Of a stretch of DNA of 64,000 bases, positions 36,472-45,635 are shown in pieces; the stretch's first letter is position 1, and each line of letters starts with the position of its first letter. The stretch is from positions 2,046,001 to 2,110,000 of the forward strand of contig AP018040.2 in assembly GCA_002356435.2 (NCBI GenBank). Reading direction: 5' to 3'. The notes beneath the pieces were generated by a model. It was not told where the DNA came from. It saw only the letters and a program-made list of their open reading frames with translations, and did not search any database. The DNA is from Petrimonas sp. IBARAKI. Lineage in GTDB: Bacteria > Bacteroidota > Bacteroidia > Bacteroidales > Dysgonomonadaceae. The position numbers and the translations under genes are program-made.

Positions 36472-37818
36472 ATGAAAACAAAGAAATTTTTATTACCCGA
36501 GAGGGAGATTCCCACGCATTGGTACAATGTAGTGGCAGACATGCAAAACAAGCCGCAGCGGATGATAAATCCGGGAACGAAAGAACCGTTGAAACCGGAA
36601 GACCTGTTTCCGTTGTTTGCAGAAGAACTTTCCCGTCAGGAATTCAATGAAACTGACCGGTGGATTGAAATACCCGAAGAAGTACGCGACAAATACAAAA
36701 TATACCGTCCTTCCCCGCTGGTGAGGGCTTACAGCCTGGAAAAAGCGCTGGATACTCCGGCCCACATTTACTTCAAAAATGAAAGTGTCAGCCCCGTGGG
36801 GTCGCATAAATTAAATTCGGCTCTTCCACAGGTATATTACAACAAAATAGACGGTACAACCAACCTCACTACCGAAACCGGTGCTGGACAATGGGGAACC
36901 GCTTTGGCATTTGCCGGAAAGGCTTTCGGATTGGAGATTGCGGTTTATATGGTGAAGATCAGTTACGAACAGAAACCCTACCGACGTTCGCTGATGCAGA
37001 CATGGGGTGCGCAGGTAATTGCATCGCCCAGCATGTCCACCAAATCGGGAAGAAAAGTATTGACAGAACGTCCCACTTATCAGGGGAGCCTGGGAACAGC
37101 CATTTCAGAGGCGATCGAGCTGGCGATGCAGACGCCCAACTGCAAATACGCGCTAGGCAGCGTATTGAACCACGTTTCATTGCACCAGACGATTATTGGC
37201 TTGGAAGCCGAAAAACAAATGGAGATGGCCGGTGAATATCCCGATATTGTTATCGGTTGTTTTGGAGGAGGTTCCAATTTCTCGGGGATTTCTTTCCCTT
37301 TCCTGCGCCACGTTATAAAAGGGGACAAAAAGACACGGTTTATTGCTGCAGAACCGGCTTCGTGCCCGAAACTCACCCGCGGAACTTTTAAATACGATTT
37401 CGGTGATGAAGCAGGGTTTACCCCCCTTATCCCGATGTACACGCTCGGACATAACTTTTCTCCCGCCAACATCCACGCAGGCGGATTGCGTTATCACGGT
37501 GCTGGAAGCATCGTAAGCCAACTGAAGAAAGACAACTTCATCGAAGCAATAGATATCCCGCAGCTGGAAACATTCGAAGCCGGCGTTCTTTTTGCCCAGA
37601 CAGAGGGTATTATCCCAGCTCCCGAATCCACTCATGCCATCGCGTCTGCCATTCGTGAAGCTAAGATGGCCAAGGAAGAAGGTATCCAAAAAGTAATCCT
37701 CTTCAATCTTTCGGGACACGGACTGGTGGATATGAGCGCGTACGATCAATACCTGGCAGGCGATTTAAAAAATTACGAGATCTCAACCCTTGAGATCGAA
37801 AAATATTTACAGGATTAA
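36472..37818 (+). CDS. tryptophan synthase beta-like protein (TrpB2 type)
   Basis: PLP enzyme of 448 aa forming tryptophan from indole and serine. The ATG at 36472 is chosen because an upstream start at 36409 lies inside the terminator hairpin of the leader. The PLP lysine is in SVSPVGSHKLNSALPQVYY and the catalytic glutamate in TTETGAGQWGTALAFAGK. The phosphate loop is CFGGGSNFSG, and HGLVDMSAYDQYL closes the protein. The extended N-terminus (PTHWYNVVADM) and length mark the TrpB2 group, which acts without TrpA and may salvage indole. No other trp gene is adjacent. Confidence 0.9.
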   Translation: MKTKKFLLPEREIPTHWYNVVADMQNKPQRMINPGTKEPLKPEDLFPLFAEELSRQEFNETDRWIEIPEEVRDKYKIYRPSPLVRAYSLEKALDTPAHIYFKNESVSPVGSHKLNSALPQVYYNKIDGTTNLTTETGAGQWGTALAFAGKAFGLEIAVYMVKISYEQKPYRRSLMQTWGAQVIASPSMSTKSGRKVLTERPTYQGSLGTAISEAIELAMQTPNCKYALGSVLNHVSLHQTIIGLEAEKQMEMAGEYPDIVIGCFGGGSNFSGISFPFLRHVIKGDKKTRFIAAEPASCPKLTRGTFKYDFGDEAGFTPLIPMYTLGHNFSPANIHAGGLRYHGAGSIVSQLKKDNFIEAIDIPQLETFEAGVLFAQTEGIIPAPESTHAIASAIREAKMAKEEGIQKVILFNLSGHGLVDMSAYDQYLAGDLKNYEISTLEIEKYLQD

Positions 37819-37872
37819 GAAACTGTTATACAACATAAGCAGGCATTTCAGGTGAAAAAAAACAGAAAAATA

Positions 37873-37904
37873 TTTGTCTGTTTCACTTCTGCTTTGTATC
37901 TTTG
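37873..37904 (+). promoter_or_regulatory. promoter of the structured ncRNA
   Basis: TTTG (37873-37876), a 20-nt spacer and TATCTTTG (37897-37904) form a strong match to the Bacteroidetes promoter. It places the 5' end of the RNA near 37911. Confidence 0.7.
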
Positions 37905-37910
37905 ACATTA

Positions 37911-38160
37911 GAAAGATGAATGAGTTATTGCCGCATTGGTCGATTGGGAAACTCATCAATTACATTTTATAAACCGAGACTCGTTTTGGGTATTAATGGC
38001 GGGCCGCGCCTTCGGGTATTCCGATTTATCGGAACGGCGGATTACAAAGATACCGGGACACTCAAATCCTGTCATAAGGAGTTTCGACTTATTCCACCGA
38101 TGCGGCTTCTTATAGAAAGCAGATTAGCAAGCGATTACATCAATTTGCAGTCTGCTTTTT
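37911..38160 (+). ncRNA. rod-shaped structured RNA, candidate 6S RNA
   Basis: About 250 nt between a consensus promoter and an intrinsic terminator (AAGCAGA at 38117-38123 / TCTGCTT at 38151-38157, then T-run), with no plausible protein. The two halves pair over long range: GCCGCATTGGT (37930-37940) with ACCGATGCGGC (38096-38106), GAAACTC (37948-37954) with GAGTTTC (38079-38085), and GGTAT (37989-37993) with ATACC (38050-38054). The tip is hairpin TTCCGA/TCGGAA (38019-38034). A single long irregular rod with an internal open region is the shape of 6S RNA, the RNA polymerase decoy. The identity is inference; a cis-acting leader of the chromate genes is less likely because it ends in its own terminator. 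Confidence 0.6.
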
Positions 38161-38207
38161 CAATTTTATCTCCTTTGCTGTCCGGCCGGTAAGCCGCTAA
38201 ATTAACT

Positions 38208-38768
38208 ATGAAACCTATCTTTAAACAATACTGGGAATTGTTTCTGGTTTTTTTTAAAATCGGAGCCTTCACCTTTGGTGGCGGCTACGCCATGGTTCCG
38301 TTAATCCGGAATGAAGTTGTCAAAAAGAAGAACTGGCTCGATGATGAAGAATTTATGGATATGCTTGCCATTGCTCAATCCATGCCCGGGCCGATTGCAC
38401 TGAACACTTCCCTGTTTGTAGGAAACAAAAGGATGGGATTTAAGGGAAGTCTGTTTTCAGGATTGGGAATTATCCTGCCTTCGTTTCTGGTTATCCTGCT
38501 CATTGCCATTTTCTTTGTACAGTTCAAGGATAATCCGGTTGTGGAACGAATTTTCAAGGGTATCCGGCCGGCTGTAGTAGCATTGATTGCCGCACCGTTG
38601 CTGGGCCTGGGAAGATCGGCAAGAATATCGCTGAAGAACGTATGGATTCCGGTGGCGGTAGCTCTTTCGGTATCACTGGCCGGGGTTTCACCAGTTTATA
38701 TTGTCTTGGCAGCTATTTTGCTGGGGATATTGCATTTCGCTCATGTCAAACGAAAGATCAAAAGCTGA
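38208..38768 (+). CDS. chromate transporter, first half-size subunit
   Basis: Membrane protein of 186 aa of the short-chain chromate ion transporter (CHR) family. The N-terminus FFKIGAFTFGGGYAMVPLIRNEV is the CHR signature, followed by DMLAIAQSMPGPIALNTSLFVG. About five or six membrane helices follow. Short CHR proteins work as pairs of opposite topology; the second gene begins 3 nt downstream. The native anion (chromate, sulfate or other) is not known. It lies behind the terminator of the ncRNA and has no clear promoter of its own between 38160 and 38207. Confidence 0.9.
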   Translation: MKPIFKQYWELFLVFFKIGAFTFGGGYAMVPLIRNEVVKKKNWLDDEEFMDMLAIAQSMPGPIALNTSLFVGNKRMGFKGSLFSGLGIILPSFLVILLIAIFFVQFKDNPVVERIFKGIRPAVVALIAAPLLGLGRSARISLKNVWIPVAVALSVSLAGVSPVYIVLAAILLGILHFAHVKRKIKS

Positions 38769-38771
38769 CGG

Positions 38772-39329
38772 ATGGAACTTTTGGATGTATATGTATCGTT
38801 GTTTGCCGCTTTCCTCAAGATAGGCCTTTTCGGTTTCGGTGGAGGGTATGCTATGCTCCCTCTTATTCAACAGGAAGTAGTGGATACGCACAAGTGGATA
38901 TCGGTAGCCGATTTTACGGATATTGTCGCCATTTCTCAAACCACCCCCGGACCCATTGCCTTTAATTCGGCCACATACATCGGTTATTCCGCTGTTACCG
39001 ACATGGGATTCAGCACTTTTCACGGCATTATCGGATCGGCTGTATGCACACTGGCTGTCAGCATTCCCTCGCTGGTTATTATGACGGTTGTCTGCGCCTT
39101 CTTCGCCAGACTAAACAACAATCCTTGGATGCGCGCCTCCCTGTCGGTTCTGAAACCGGCTGTCATCGGATTGATTGCGGCAGCTGCACTGATGTTGATG
39201 AACAATTACAATTTCATCGATTACAAGAGTTGGATCATTTTTGGAGGGGTATTCCTGGCTTCCTTTAAAAAAGTAGATCCGATTTTGTTGATCTTCTTAT
39301 CGGGTGTGGCAGGATTGATCGTATACTGA
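38772..39329 (+). CDS. chromate transporter, second half-size subunit
   Basis: Partner CHR-family protein of 185 aa. It repeats the signature as FLKIGLFGFGGGYAMLPLIQQEV and ADFTDIVAISQTTPGPIAFNSATYIGY. Together with the preceding gene it replaces the single long ChrA protein of other bacteria. Its last 109 bases overlap the 3' end of the convergent acetyltransferase gene on the other strand; the hydrophobic ending SGVAGLIVY looks like a genuine membrane-helix terminus. Confidence 0.9.
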   Translation: MELLDVYVSLFAAFLKIGLFGFGGGYAMLPLIQQEVVDTHKWISVADFTDIVAISQTTPGPIAFNSATYIGYSAVTDMGFSTFHGIIGSAVCTLAVSIPSLVIMTVVCAFFARLNNNPWMRASLSVLKPAVIGLIAAAALMLMNNYNFIDYKSWIIFGGVFLASFKKVDPILLIFLSGVAGLIVY

Positions 39330-39808
39330 TAGGCCAGTCTTTCAGCGCCATTCTCCAGGTAGATGATTCCGCAATAGGAAAATCCGAGCTTTTGCAGTAT
39401 GTTTTGCATCACTTTATTGTCTCGGTGTGTATCAATACGGATGTTACCGCATTTTTCCAGGCACCAGGAGATGCAGGTTGCTGCAACACCCTTGTGTTTT
39501 CCGGAAGAGGCAATGCGGTGAATAACCCCGTAAGGATCATCGTTCAGCCACGATCCTTCAAAGATATTAAGATAAGTGGGCTCCTCACCCACCCTAAAAT
39601 AAAATGTTCCTGCAATCCCGTTATCTTCGTCCAGACAAACGTAACTGTGTTCCCGACCTATATCCTCAACGAGAAGTTCTTTTTTCGGATAACCGTCCAC
39701 CCATTGTCCTGCATTACCGGTTTGTTGCATAAAACGGCGTGCGGTCTCATAGATTTGCATTAGTTGTGGCAAATCGGCCGGTTGTGAGGGGTGGATTCTT
39801 ATGAGCAT
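39221..39808 (-). CDS. GNAT family N-acetyltransferase with antisense-overlapping tail
   Basis: Acetyl-CoA-dependent N-acetyltransferase of 195 aa. RIHPSQPADLPQLMQIYETARRFM starts the fold and VIHRIASSGKHKGVAATCISW holds the acetyl-CoA pyrophosphate loop region. RIDTHRDNKVMQNILQKLGFSYCG gives the last conserved strand, and the domain is complete by GAERLAYQ. The remaining 35 residues (from YTINPATPDKK) are encoded opposite the end of the second chromate gene and look like readthrough after loss of an earlier stop. The substrate is unknown. It is 11 nt upstream of the topA stop on the same strand. Confidence 0.85.
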   Translation of the reverse strand: MLIRIHPSQPADLPQLMQIYETARRFMQQTGNAGQWVDGYPKKELLVEDIGREHSYVCLDEDNGIAGTFYFRVGEEPTYLNIFEGSWLNDDPYGVIHRIASSGKHKGVAATCISWCLEKCGNIRIDTHRDNKVMQNILQKLGFSYCGIIYLENGAERLAYQYTINPATPDKKINKIGSTFLKEARNTPPKMIQLL

Positions 39809-39819
39809 AAGCGACCCGT

Positions 39820-42189
39820 TTATTTCTTCGTTTTTTTTGCCGGAGTTTTAGCCGTTTTAGATTTTTTTTGGGGAGCCTCTTTGGTAGAATCGGTTTTTTG
39901 CGTCCCGTCGTCAATAATCCCTTTGCATTGTTCAAATGTCAATTCTTCGGGTTTTTGCGATTTCGGAATTTTAAAATTTTTCTTGTTGTAAGCAATATAG
40001 GGGCCGTATCTGCCGTTTAGAACCTGTAATTCCGGATCTTCCGTAAACGTTTTAATGATTTTCTCCCTGTCCTTTTTCTCCTTGGCTTCAATCAGCTCAA
40101 CCGCTTCTTGGGCGGTAATCTTCAAGGGATCAACACCTTTAGGCAATGAAACAAATTTATTATTGTGACGGATATAGGGTCCGAAGCGGCCTACACCAAC
40201 GGTCATCTCTTTTTCACGAAACTCACCGAGCGAACGGGGCAAGTCAAACAACCGGAGTGCCTCCTCCAGCGTTATGGTTTCTATCGACTGCGTCTTTTGC
40301 AAAGAAGCGAACAACGGTTTTTCTTCTTCATCAGGAGTACCGACCTGCACCAACGGGCCATACCTGCCTATTTTAACCGATACCTGACGCCCCGTTTTAG
40401 GGTCTTGTCCCAGCACCCGTTCGCCGGCCTTGTGCTCCATCCTCATCTCCATGGTCTCTTCCACAATCGGATGAAACACTTTATAGAAATCTTTTATAGC
40501 GCTGTTCCACTGACGTTTACCTTCAGCAATTGTGTCAAAATCTTTTTCAACGTTCGCGGTGAAATGGTAATCCACAATTTTCGGAAAAAACTCCACCAGG
40601 AAGTCATTCACCACCGTGCCTATATCGGTGGGTACCAATTTATTTTTATCGGTTCCTGCCGTTTCCTTTTTATCGGCATCCTTTATTTTTCCGTTTTTCA
40701 GGGTAAGGATGTTGTACAACCTTTCTACACCGTCCACGGTTTTCTTTTCAACATACTCACGATTCTGAATGGTTGAAATGGTGGGTGCGTATGTTGATGG
40801 ACGGCCTATCCCCAATTCTTCCATTTTGCGTACCAGCGAAGCTTCGGTATACCTTGGTGGACGTTGGGTAAAGCGTTCCGTGGCAATCGTTTCCTGCATA
40901 GGCAACACCTCTTTCACCTTCATCGGGGGGAGCAACCCTTCTTCATTTTCACCGTTTTCCTCGTCGGTACCTTCCAGGTAAACACGCAAGAACCCATCAA
41001 ATTTGATTACTTCTCCCGTGGCAACAAATTTTCCTTCGGCATTGGATATATCTATGGTGGCCACCGTCCTTTCCAACTCGGCATCTGCCATCTGCGAAGC
41101 GATGGTGCGTTTCCAGATCAAATCGTACAAACGCTTTTCCTGGGCAGTCCCCCCCGCTTCATGCTCGTTGATGTAAGTCGGCCGGATGGCTTCGTGTGCT
41201 TCCTGTGCACCTTTGGATTTCGTTGTATATTTTCTGATTTTCAGGTAATTCTCCCCGTACTGCCCGATGATCTCGGCCTTGGCGGTGTTTATGGCAAGGG
41301 CCGACAAATTAAAGGAGTCCGTCCTCATATAGGTTATCCTTCCCGATTCGTATAAGCGTTGTGCCACCATCATCGTCTGTGCCACGGAAAAACCAAGTTT
41401 TCGGGATGCTTCCTGTTGAAGGGTAGATGTGGTGAACGGTGGCGCAGGCGATTTCCTGGCCGGCTTGGTAGTAACATCTCCCACGCTGAAAACCGAAGTT
41501 TTTAGTTTTTCCAGCAAGGCCAATGCCTCCTCCTTTGTTTTCAACCGTTTGTTGTATTCGGCTTTTATCTCGTATTGTTGTCCGTTTTCTTCCTTGATAA
41601 ACAAGGCCACAACACGGTAGGCAGCCTCTGTCTTGAAGTTCTGGATTTCGCGCTCACGTTCAACAATAAGCCTTACAGCCACCGACTGGACCCTTCCCGC
41701 AGAAAGTGCGGGTTTTATTTTTCGCCATAAAACGGGTGAAAGTTCAAACCCGACAATCCTGTCCAATACGCGTCGTGCCTGCTGGGCATCGACTAAATTT
41801 CGGTTTATCTCCCGGGGATTTTTTACGGCTTCCTGGATGGCAGGCTTGGTTATTTCGTGAAAAACAATCCGTTTAGTGTCTTTATTTTTCAAATCCAACA
41901 CATCGTATAAATGCCAGGATATGGCTTCTCCTTCACGGTCTTCATCAGATGCGAGCCAGACAGTTTCTGCGTTTTTAGCGGAAGCTTTCAACTCCGTCAC
42001 AACCTTTTTCTTATCTGCCGGGATCTCGTAAATGGGTTCGAAATTATTGTCTATATCAATGCTAAAATCTTTTTTTTTGAGATCACGGATGTGTCCGTAA
42101 CTCGACATCACTTTAAAATCGCTGCCCAGGAATTTCTCAATAGTTTTTGCCTTTGCAGGCGACTCAACGATAACCAAATTCTTTGCCAT
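39820..42189 (-). CDS. topA: DNA topoisomerase I
   Basis: Type IA topoisomerase of 789 aa relaxing negative supercoils. The Toprim domain is at 1-130 (NLVIVESPAKAKTIEKFLG; VWLASDEDREGEAISWHL with the metal acidic residues). The catalytic tyrosine is in ESGRITYMRTDS near residue 290, and MEELGIGRPSTYAPTISTI lies further on. The C-terminus has repeated topoisomerase ribbon-like units (VKIGRYGPLVQVG, VGVGRFGPYIRHN, VLNGRYGPYIAYN) rather than classic four-cysteine zinc ribbons, and ends in a lysine-rich tail (KKSKTAKTPAKKTKK). This is the usual Bacteroidetes form. Confidence 0.96.
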   Translation of the reverse strand: MAKNLVIVESPAKAKTIEKFLGSDFKVMSSYGHIRDLKKKDFSIDIDNNFEPIYEIPADKKKVVTELKASAKNAETVWLASDEDREGEAISWHLYDVLDLKNKDTKRIVFHEITKPAIQEAVKNPREINRNLVDAQQARRVLDRIVGFELSPVLWRKIKPALSAGRVQSVAVRLIVEREREIQNFKTEAAYRVVALFIKEENGQQYEIKAEYNKRLKTKEEALALLEKLKTSVFSVGDVTTKPARKSPAPPFTTSTLQQEASRKLGFSVAQTMMVAQRLYESGRITYMRTDSFNLSALAINTAKAEIIGQYGENYLKIRKYTTKSKGAQEAHEAIRPTYINEHEAGGTAQEKRLYDLIWKRTIASQMADAELERTVATIDISNAEGKFVATGEVIKFDGFLRVYLEGTDEENGENEEGLLPPMKVKEVLPMQETIATERFTQRPPRYTEASLVRKMEELGIGRPSTYAPTISTIQNREYVEKKTVDGVERLYNILTLKNGKIKDADKKETAGTDKNKLVPTDIGTVVNDFLVEFFPKIVDYHFTANVEKDFDTIAEGKRQWNSAIKDFYKVFHPIVEETMEMRMEHKAGERVLGQDPKTGRQVSVKIGRYGPLVQVGTPDEEEKPLFASLQKTQSIETITLEEALRLFDLPRSLGEFREKEMTVGVGRFGPYIRHNNKFVSLPKGVDPLKITAQEAVELIEAKEKKDREKIIKTFTEDPELQVLNGRYGPYIAYNKKNFKIPKSQKPEELTFEQCKGIIDDGTQKTDSTKEAPQKKSKTAKTPAKKTKK

Positions 42190-42274
42190 TCATCTTGTTT
42201 TATATTCCCGTCGGGATATTTCACTTCATTTTCGGTAGCAAAAGTAGTAATTTTGTATTAGCAAAAAGAATTTT

Positions 42275-42874
42275 TCACTCTTTTTCAATTTTTACGCCAT
42301 AAATTTGTGAAAGGCTATCGTGTAACCGTTGGAATTCCGACTTCCGGATGCGGAGCTTCATCGTACAGCTCTCTTTGAAGTTCTGTTCCCAAGAAACCTC
42401 TTCAAATTGCTTCAGGGTACGCATCACGTCGTTAAGCAACACATATTCGAAACGAACGGTAAGGGCCCGGTCAACCGTCTTCTCAACAATTTCAGCATTT
42501 TTAACGGCATCTTCCGCCGCTTCTTTATAAGCTTTGATCAGTCCGCTTGTACCCAGGAGTGTTCCGCCGAAATACCGGATAACAATAATTAAGACGTTGG
42601 TAAGTCCGTACGAATTTATTTGTCCCAGTATGGGCCTTCCTGCTGTTCCGGAAGGCTCGCCATCGTCGTTTGAACGGTACTCCTCCCTTTCCGGCCCCAG
42701 CATATACGCCCAACAAACGTGTCGTGCATCGTAATATTTTTTGCGGTGCTCATCCACAATTCCTTTTACTTCCTCGGGCGATTCCACGTGAAAAACAAAC
42801 GAAAGGAATTTGCTTTTTTTTTCGATGATATAACCTTCGGCCGCTTGTTCGATAGTCTTATAGGTGTCTTGCAT
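42275..42874 (-). CDS. YigZ/IMPACT family protein
   Basis: Conserved protein of 199 aa with the UPF0029 fold. The ATG at 42874 begins MQDTYKTIEQAAEGYIIEKKSKFLSF; the nine codons upstream are not typical. The IMPACT core carries DARHVCWAYMLG, RSNDDGEPSGTAGRPILGQI and VIIVIRYFGGTLLGTSGLIKAY, followed by a DUF1949-like C-terminal domain. Homologues affect translation or proline peptidase activity; biochemistry in Bacteroidetes is unknown. It stands between topA and the ribonucleotide reductase gene, insulated from the latter by a strong terminator. Confidence 0.9.
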   Translation of the reverse strand: MQDTYKTIEQAAEGYIIEKKSKFLSFVFHVESPEEVKGIVDEHRKKYYDARHVCWAYMLGPEREEYRSNDDGEPSGTAGRPILGQINSYGLTNVLIIVIRYFGGTLLGTSGLIKAYKEAAEDAVKNAEIVEKTVDRALTVRFEYVLLNDVMRTLKQFEEVSWEQNFKESCTMKLRIRKSEFQRLHDSLSQIYGVKIEKE

Positions 42875-42899
42875 AGGACAAAAGTAGTAAATTACCATC

Positions 42900-42931
42900 A
42901 AAAAAGCGATACCGGTTGGTATCGCCTTTTT
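42900..42931 (-). terminator. bidirectional terminator after nrdJ
   Basis: Perfect 8-bp stem GCGATACC (42906-42913) / GGTATCGC (42918-42925) with GGTT loop. T-runs follow on both strands, six T on the minus strand just after the nrdJ stop. Confidence 0.8.
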
Positions 42932-42961
42932 GGTTTTGTAAAACGCCGGACATATACCGGA

Positions 42962-45508
42962 TTATCCGCACTTCGAAGCTCCGCAGTTGCGGCATTTGAG
43001 GCATCCCTCTTCAAAGACCAGCGATTCGAAGCCGCATACGGGGCATTTCTGGCCTTTCGCTTCGGTTTCGTTAGGTAGATAGCGCTTCAACGCCCGTTCA
43101 ACGCCGTTCTTCCACGTGTTGATGGTTTCGCTGTCCAATTCCAATCCCGATACCAGCTTAATCACCTGATCGATAGGCATGCCGTAACGCAACACTCCCG
43201 AAATCAGTTTCGCGTAGTTCCAGAACTCCGGATTAAACTTCCCGTCCAACCCTTCAATAGTCACCTTGTACCCCCTCCTGTTCTGGAACTGGAAGTCGTA
43301 ATGTTTGCGACCGTCGTTATCGTATGCTTTGATGATCTTCCCGGAGGTAACGTTTTTAGGCACCATGATACCATCGTCCTCATCGTTGATACCCGTAAAG
43401 ATCTCGTAAGGCCTTCCGTTGAGCAACCCGATAAAAGCAATCCACTTCTCTTTGTTGTTCTGGAATTTAATCACATCGGCATCCAGTTCGGTAGGACGGG
43501 AAGTGACTACCTGCGGCAGTTCGTAACAATCCGCACTTGTCTTTTCTTCCTCCTTGTTGTCGTTTGTAATAAGCACACCCGAGCGTGATCCGTCGCGATA
43601 CACCGTACAACCCTTACACCCGCTTCTCCAGGCTTCCATATAAAGCTCACCCACGAGTTCTTCGGTCACATCACCGGGTAGGTTGATGGTTACGCTGATG
43701 CTGTGGTCCACCCATTTTTGCACGCGCCCCTGCATACGCACCTTCATGAGCCAGTCCACGTCGTTGGAAGTAGCTTTGTAGTATGGTGATTTCTCAACCA
43801 GCTCGTCAATCTCTTCGTTCGAATACTTTTTTGCGGTAGGATAACCGTTTGCTTCCATCCAGTTCACAAATTTGTGGTGGAAGACCACGTATTCCTCCCA
43901 CGAATCTCCGTTTTCATCCACAAAATCGATTTTCACGTCCTTATCGCTCGGATTGACCTTGCGGCGACGCTTGTAAACCGGCATAAAAACGGGTTCTATT
44001 CCCGATGTGGTCTGCGACATCAAACTGGTTGTCCCCGTAGGAGCAATGGTCAGGCAGGCAATGTTTCGACGGCCATGCTTCACCATGTCCTTGTAAAGCT
44101 GGGGGTCTTCTTTCTTAAGCCTGTTCACAAACGGGTTGTTCTTCTCCCTTTCGGTATCATATATTTCAAATGCTCCGCGTTCTTTCGCCATCTCCACCGA
44201 GGAAGCATAAGCGTTGAGCGCCACCATCTTGTGCACCCTCTCTGAGAAGTCGTTTCCTTCTTCCGAACCGTAGCGGATTCCCAAAGCGGCGAGCATATCG
44301 CCTTCGGCAGTTATGCCTACCCCTGTGCGACGGCCTTCGAGTGTTTTCCTGCGGATTTTCTCCCACAAGTTACGTTCCGATGATTTCACTTCTTCCGATT
44401 CGGGATCGCTGTTGATCTTGTCGAGGATCTTATCAATCTTTTCCGACTCCAGATCAATAATATCGTCCATGATGCGCTGAGCCAGACGAACGTGTTTTCC
44501 GAAAAGCTCAAAATCGAAATAAGCGTTTTCCTTGAACGGGTTCATCACGTAAGAGTAGAGGTTAATTGCCAGCAGGCGGCAGCTGTCGTAAGGGCACAAC
44601 GGAATTTCACCGCAAGGATTGGTTGAAACCGTCTGGAAACCCAGGTCGGCATAACAATCGGGAACCGATTCACGGATAATCGTGTCCCAGAACAACACTC
44701 CCGGCTCGGCCGAACGCCATGCATTATGCACAATTTTTTCCCAAAGCTCCTGCGCGTTTATCGTTTTTTCGTATTTCGGCGTGTCCGAATCAATGGGATA
44801 CTTTTGAACGTACGGTTTTCCTTCGGATGCAGCCTTCATGAAATCATCATCGATTTTCACCGAAATATTGGCTCCGGTAACTTTTCCCTGCTCCAGTTTG
44901 GCGTCGATAAAATCCTCGGCATCCGGATGTTTGATGGAAACGCTCAGCATCAGCGCGCCCCGACGTCCGTCCTGCGCCACTTCGCGCGTGGAATTGGAAT
45001 ACCTTTCCATAAACGGAACCAGCCCCGTAGACGTGAGTGCGGAATTCTTAACGGGCGATCCCTTGGGACGGATGTGCGACAGGTCGTGCCCCACTCCGCC
45101 ACGACGCTTCATCAGCTGCACCTGTTCTTCATCGATACGGATGATCGCCCCGTAAGAGTCGGCGCTGCCACCCATCCCGATCACAAAACAGTTGGACAAC
45201 GATGCTACCTGAAAATCGTTTCCGATCCCCGTCATCGGGCTTCCCTGCGGAATGATGTATTTAAACTGGTCAAACAAATCGAACAATTCTTTTTCGCTCA
45301 ACGGATTGGCGTATTTTTTCTCTATTCTTCCCACTTCGTTTGCCAGCCTCCAATGCATATCTTCAGGCGTCTTCTCGTAGATATTGCCTTCACTGTCCTT
45401 CAAAGCGTACTTGCTGACCCAAACCTTTGCAGCCAGTTCATCGCCTCTAAAATACTCCAACGATGCGTTGTAAGCCTCGTCGAAAGTATAAATTTCTTTT
45501 TTCATCAA
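42962..45508 (-). CDS. nrdJ: adenosylcobalamin-dependent (class II) ribonucleoside-diphosphate reductase
   Basis: Oxygen-indifferent ribonucleotide reductase of 848 aa making deoxynucleotides with a B12 radical. ASLSNCFVIGMG holds the first redox cysteine. STNPCGEIPLCPYDSCRLLAINL holds the catalytic thiyl cysteine with Asn and Glu. APTGTTSLMSQTTSGIEPVF is a conserved substrate-site loop. The C-terminal tail has two zinc-type CxxC pairs (CPVCGF, CLKCRNCG) and an end cysteine (ASKCG) for shuttling electrons. No ATP-cone is visible at the N-terminus. It is transcribed alone from a promoter region with unusual repeats (45543-45726). Confidence 0.93.
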   Translation of the reverse strand: MMKKEIYTFDEAYNASLEYFRGDELAAKVWVSKYALKDSEGNIYEKTPEDMHWRLANEVGRIEKKYANPLSEKELFDLFDQFKYIIPQGSPMTGIGNDFQVASLSNCFVIGMGGSADSYGAIIRIDEEQVQLMKRRGGVGHDLSHIRPKGSPVKNSALTSTGLVPFMERYSNSTREVAQDGRRGALMLSVSIKHPDAEDFIDAKLEQGKVTGANISVKIDDDFMKAASEGKPYVQKYPIDSDTPKYEKTINAQELWEKIVHNAWRSAEPGVLFWDTIIRESVPDCYADLGFQTVSTNPCGEIPLCPYDSCRLLAINLYSYVMNPFKENAYFDFELFGKHVRLAQRIMDDIIDLESEKIDKILDKINSDPESEEVKSSERNLWEKIRRKTLEGRRTGVGITAEGDMLAALGIRYGSEEGNDFSERVHKMVALNAYASSVEMAKERGAFEIYDTEREKNNPFVNRLKKEDPQLYKDMVKHGRRNIACLTIAPTGTTSLMSQTTSGIEPVFMPVYKRRRKVNPSDKDVKIDFVDENGDSWEEYVVFHHKFVNWMEANGYPTAKKYSNEEIDELVEKSPYYKATSNDVDWLMKVRMQGRVQKWVDHSISVTINLPGDVTEELVGELYMEAWRSGCKGCTVYRDGSRSGVLITNDNKEEEKTSADCYELPQVVTSRPTELDADVIKFQNNKEKWIAFIGLLNGRPYEIFTGINDEDDGIMVPKNVTSGKIIKAYDNDGRKHYDFQFQNRRGYKVTIEGLDGKFNPEFWNYAKLISGVLRYGMPIDQVIKLVSGLELDSETINTWKNGVERALKRYLPNETEAKGQKCPVCGFESLVFEEGCLKCRNCGASKCG

Positions 45509-45542
45509 TTAATTTTTTTTTGACCGATTAATTCAACTATTT

Positions 45543-45587
45543 CCCAAATAACAAAACACAACGTTTCCCACAGTATGGTTATTTGGG
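45543..45587. promoter_or_regulatory. inverted repeat in the nrdJ 5' leader
   Basis: CCCAAATAAC (45543-45552) and GTTATTTGGG (45578-45587) are exact complements, 25 nt apart. With a -7 element TAACTTTG (plus CAAAGTTA, 45610-45617) just upstream, the repeat falls inside the nrdJ 5' untranslated region, 35 nt before the ATG. It could be an RNA hairpin or a regulator site. Confidence 0.5.
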
Positions 45588-45635
45588 ATTACAAGTTTAA
45601 GAAATGTTTCAAAGTTAACAAAACGAATCAATAAA

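Noticed and set aside
37920-38192. 90-residue protein in the chromate upstream region
   Set aside because: The stretch forms long-range RNA helices between a promoter and a terminator, so an ncRNA explains it better.
44726-45523. Long plus-strand open frame opposite nrdJ
   Set aside because: It lies wholly antisense to conserved nrdJ codons and its protein has no recognisable motif.
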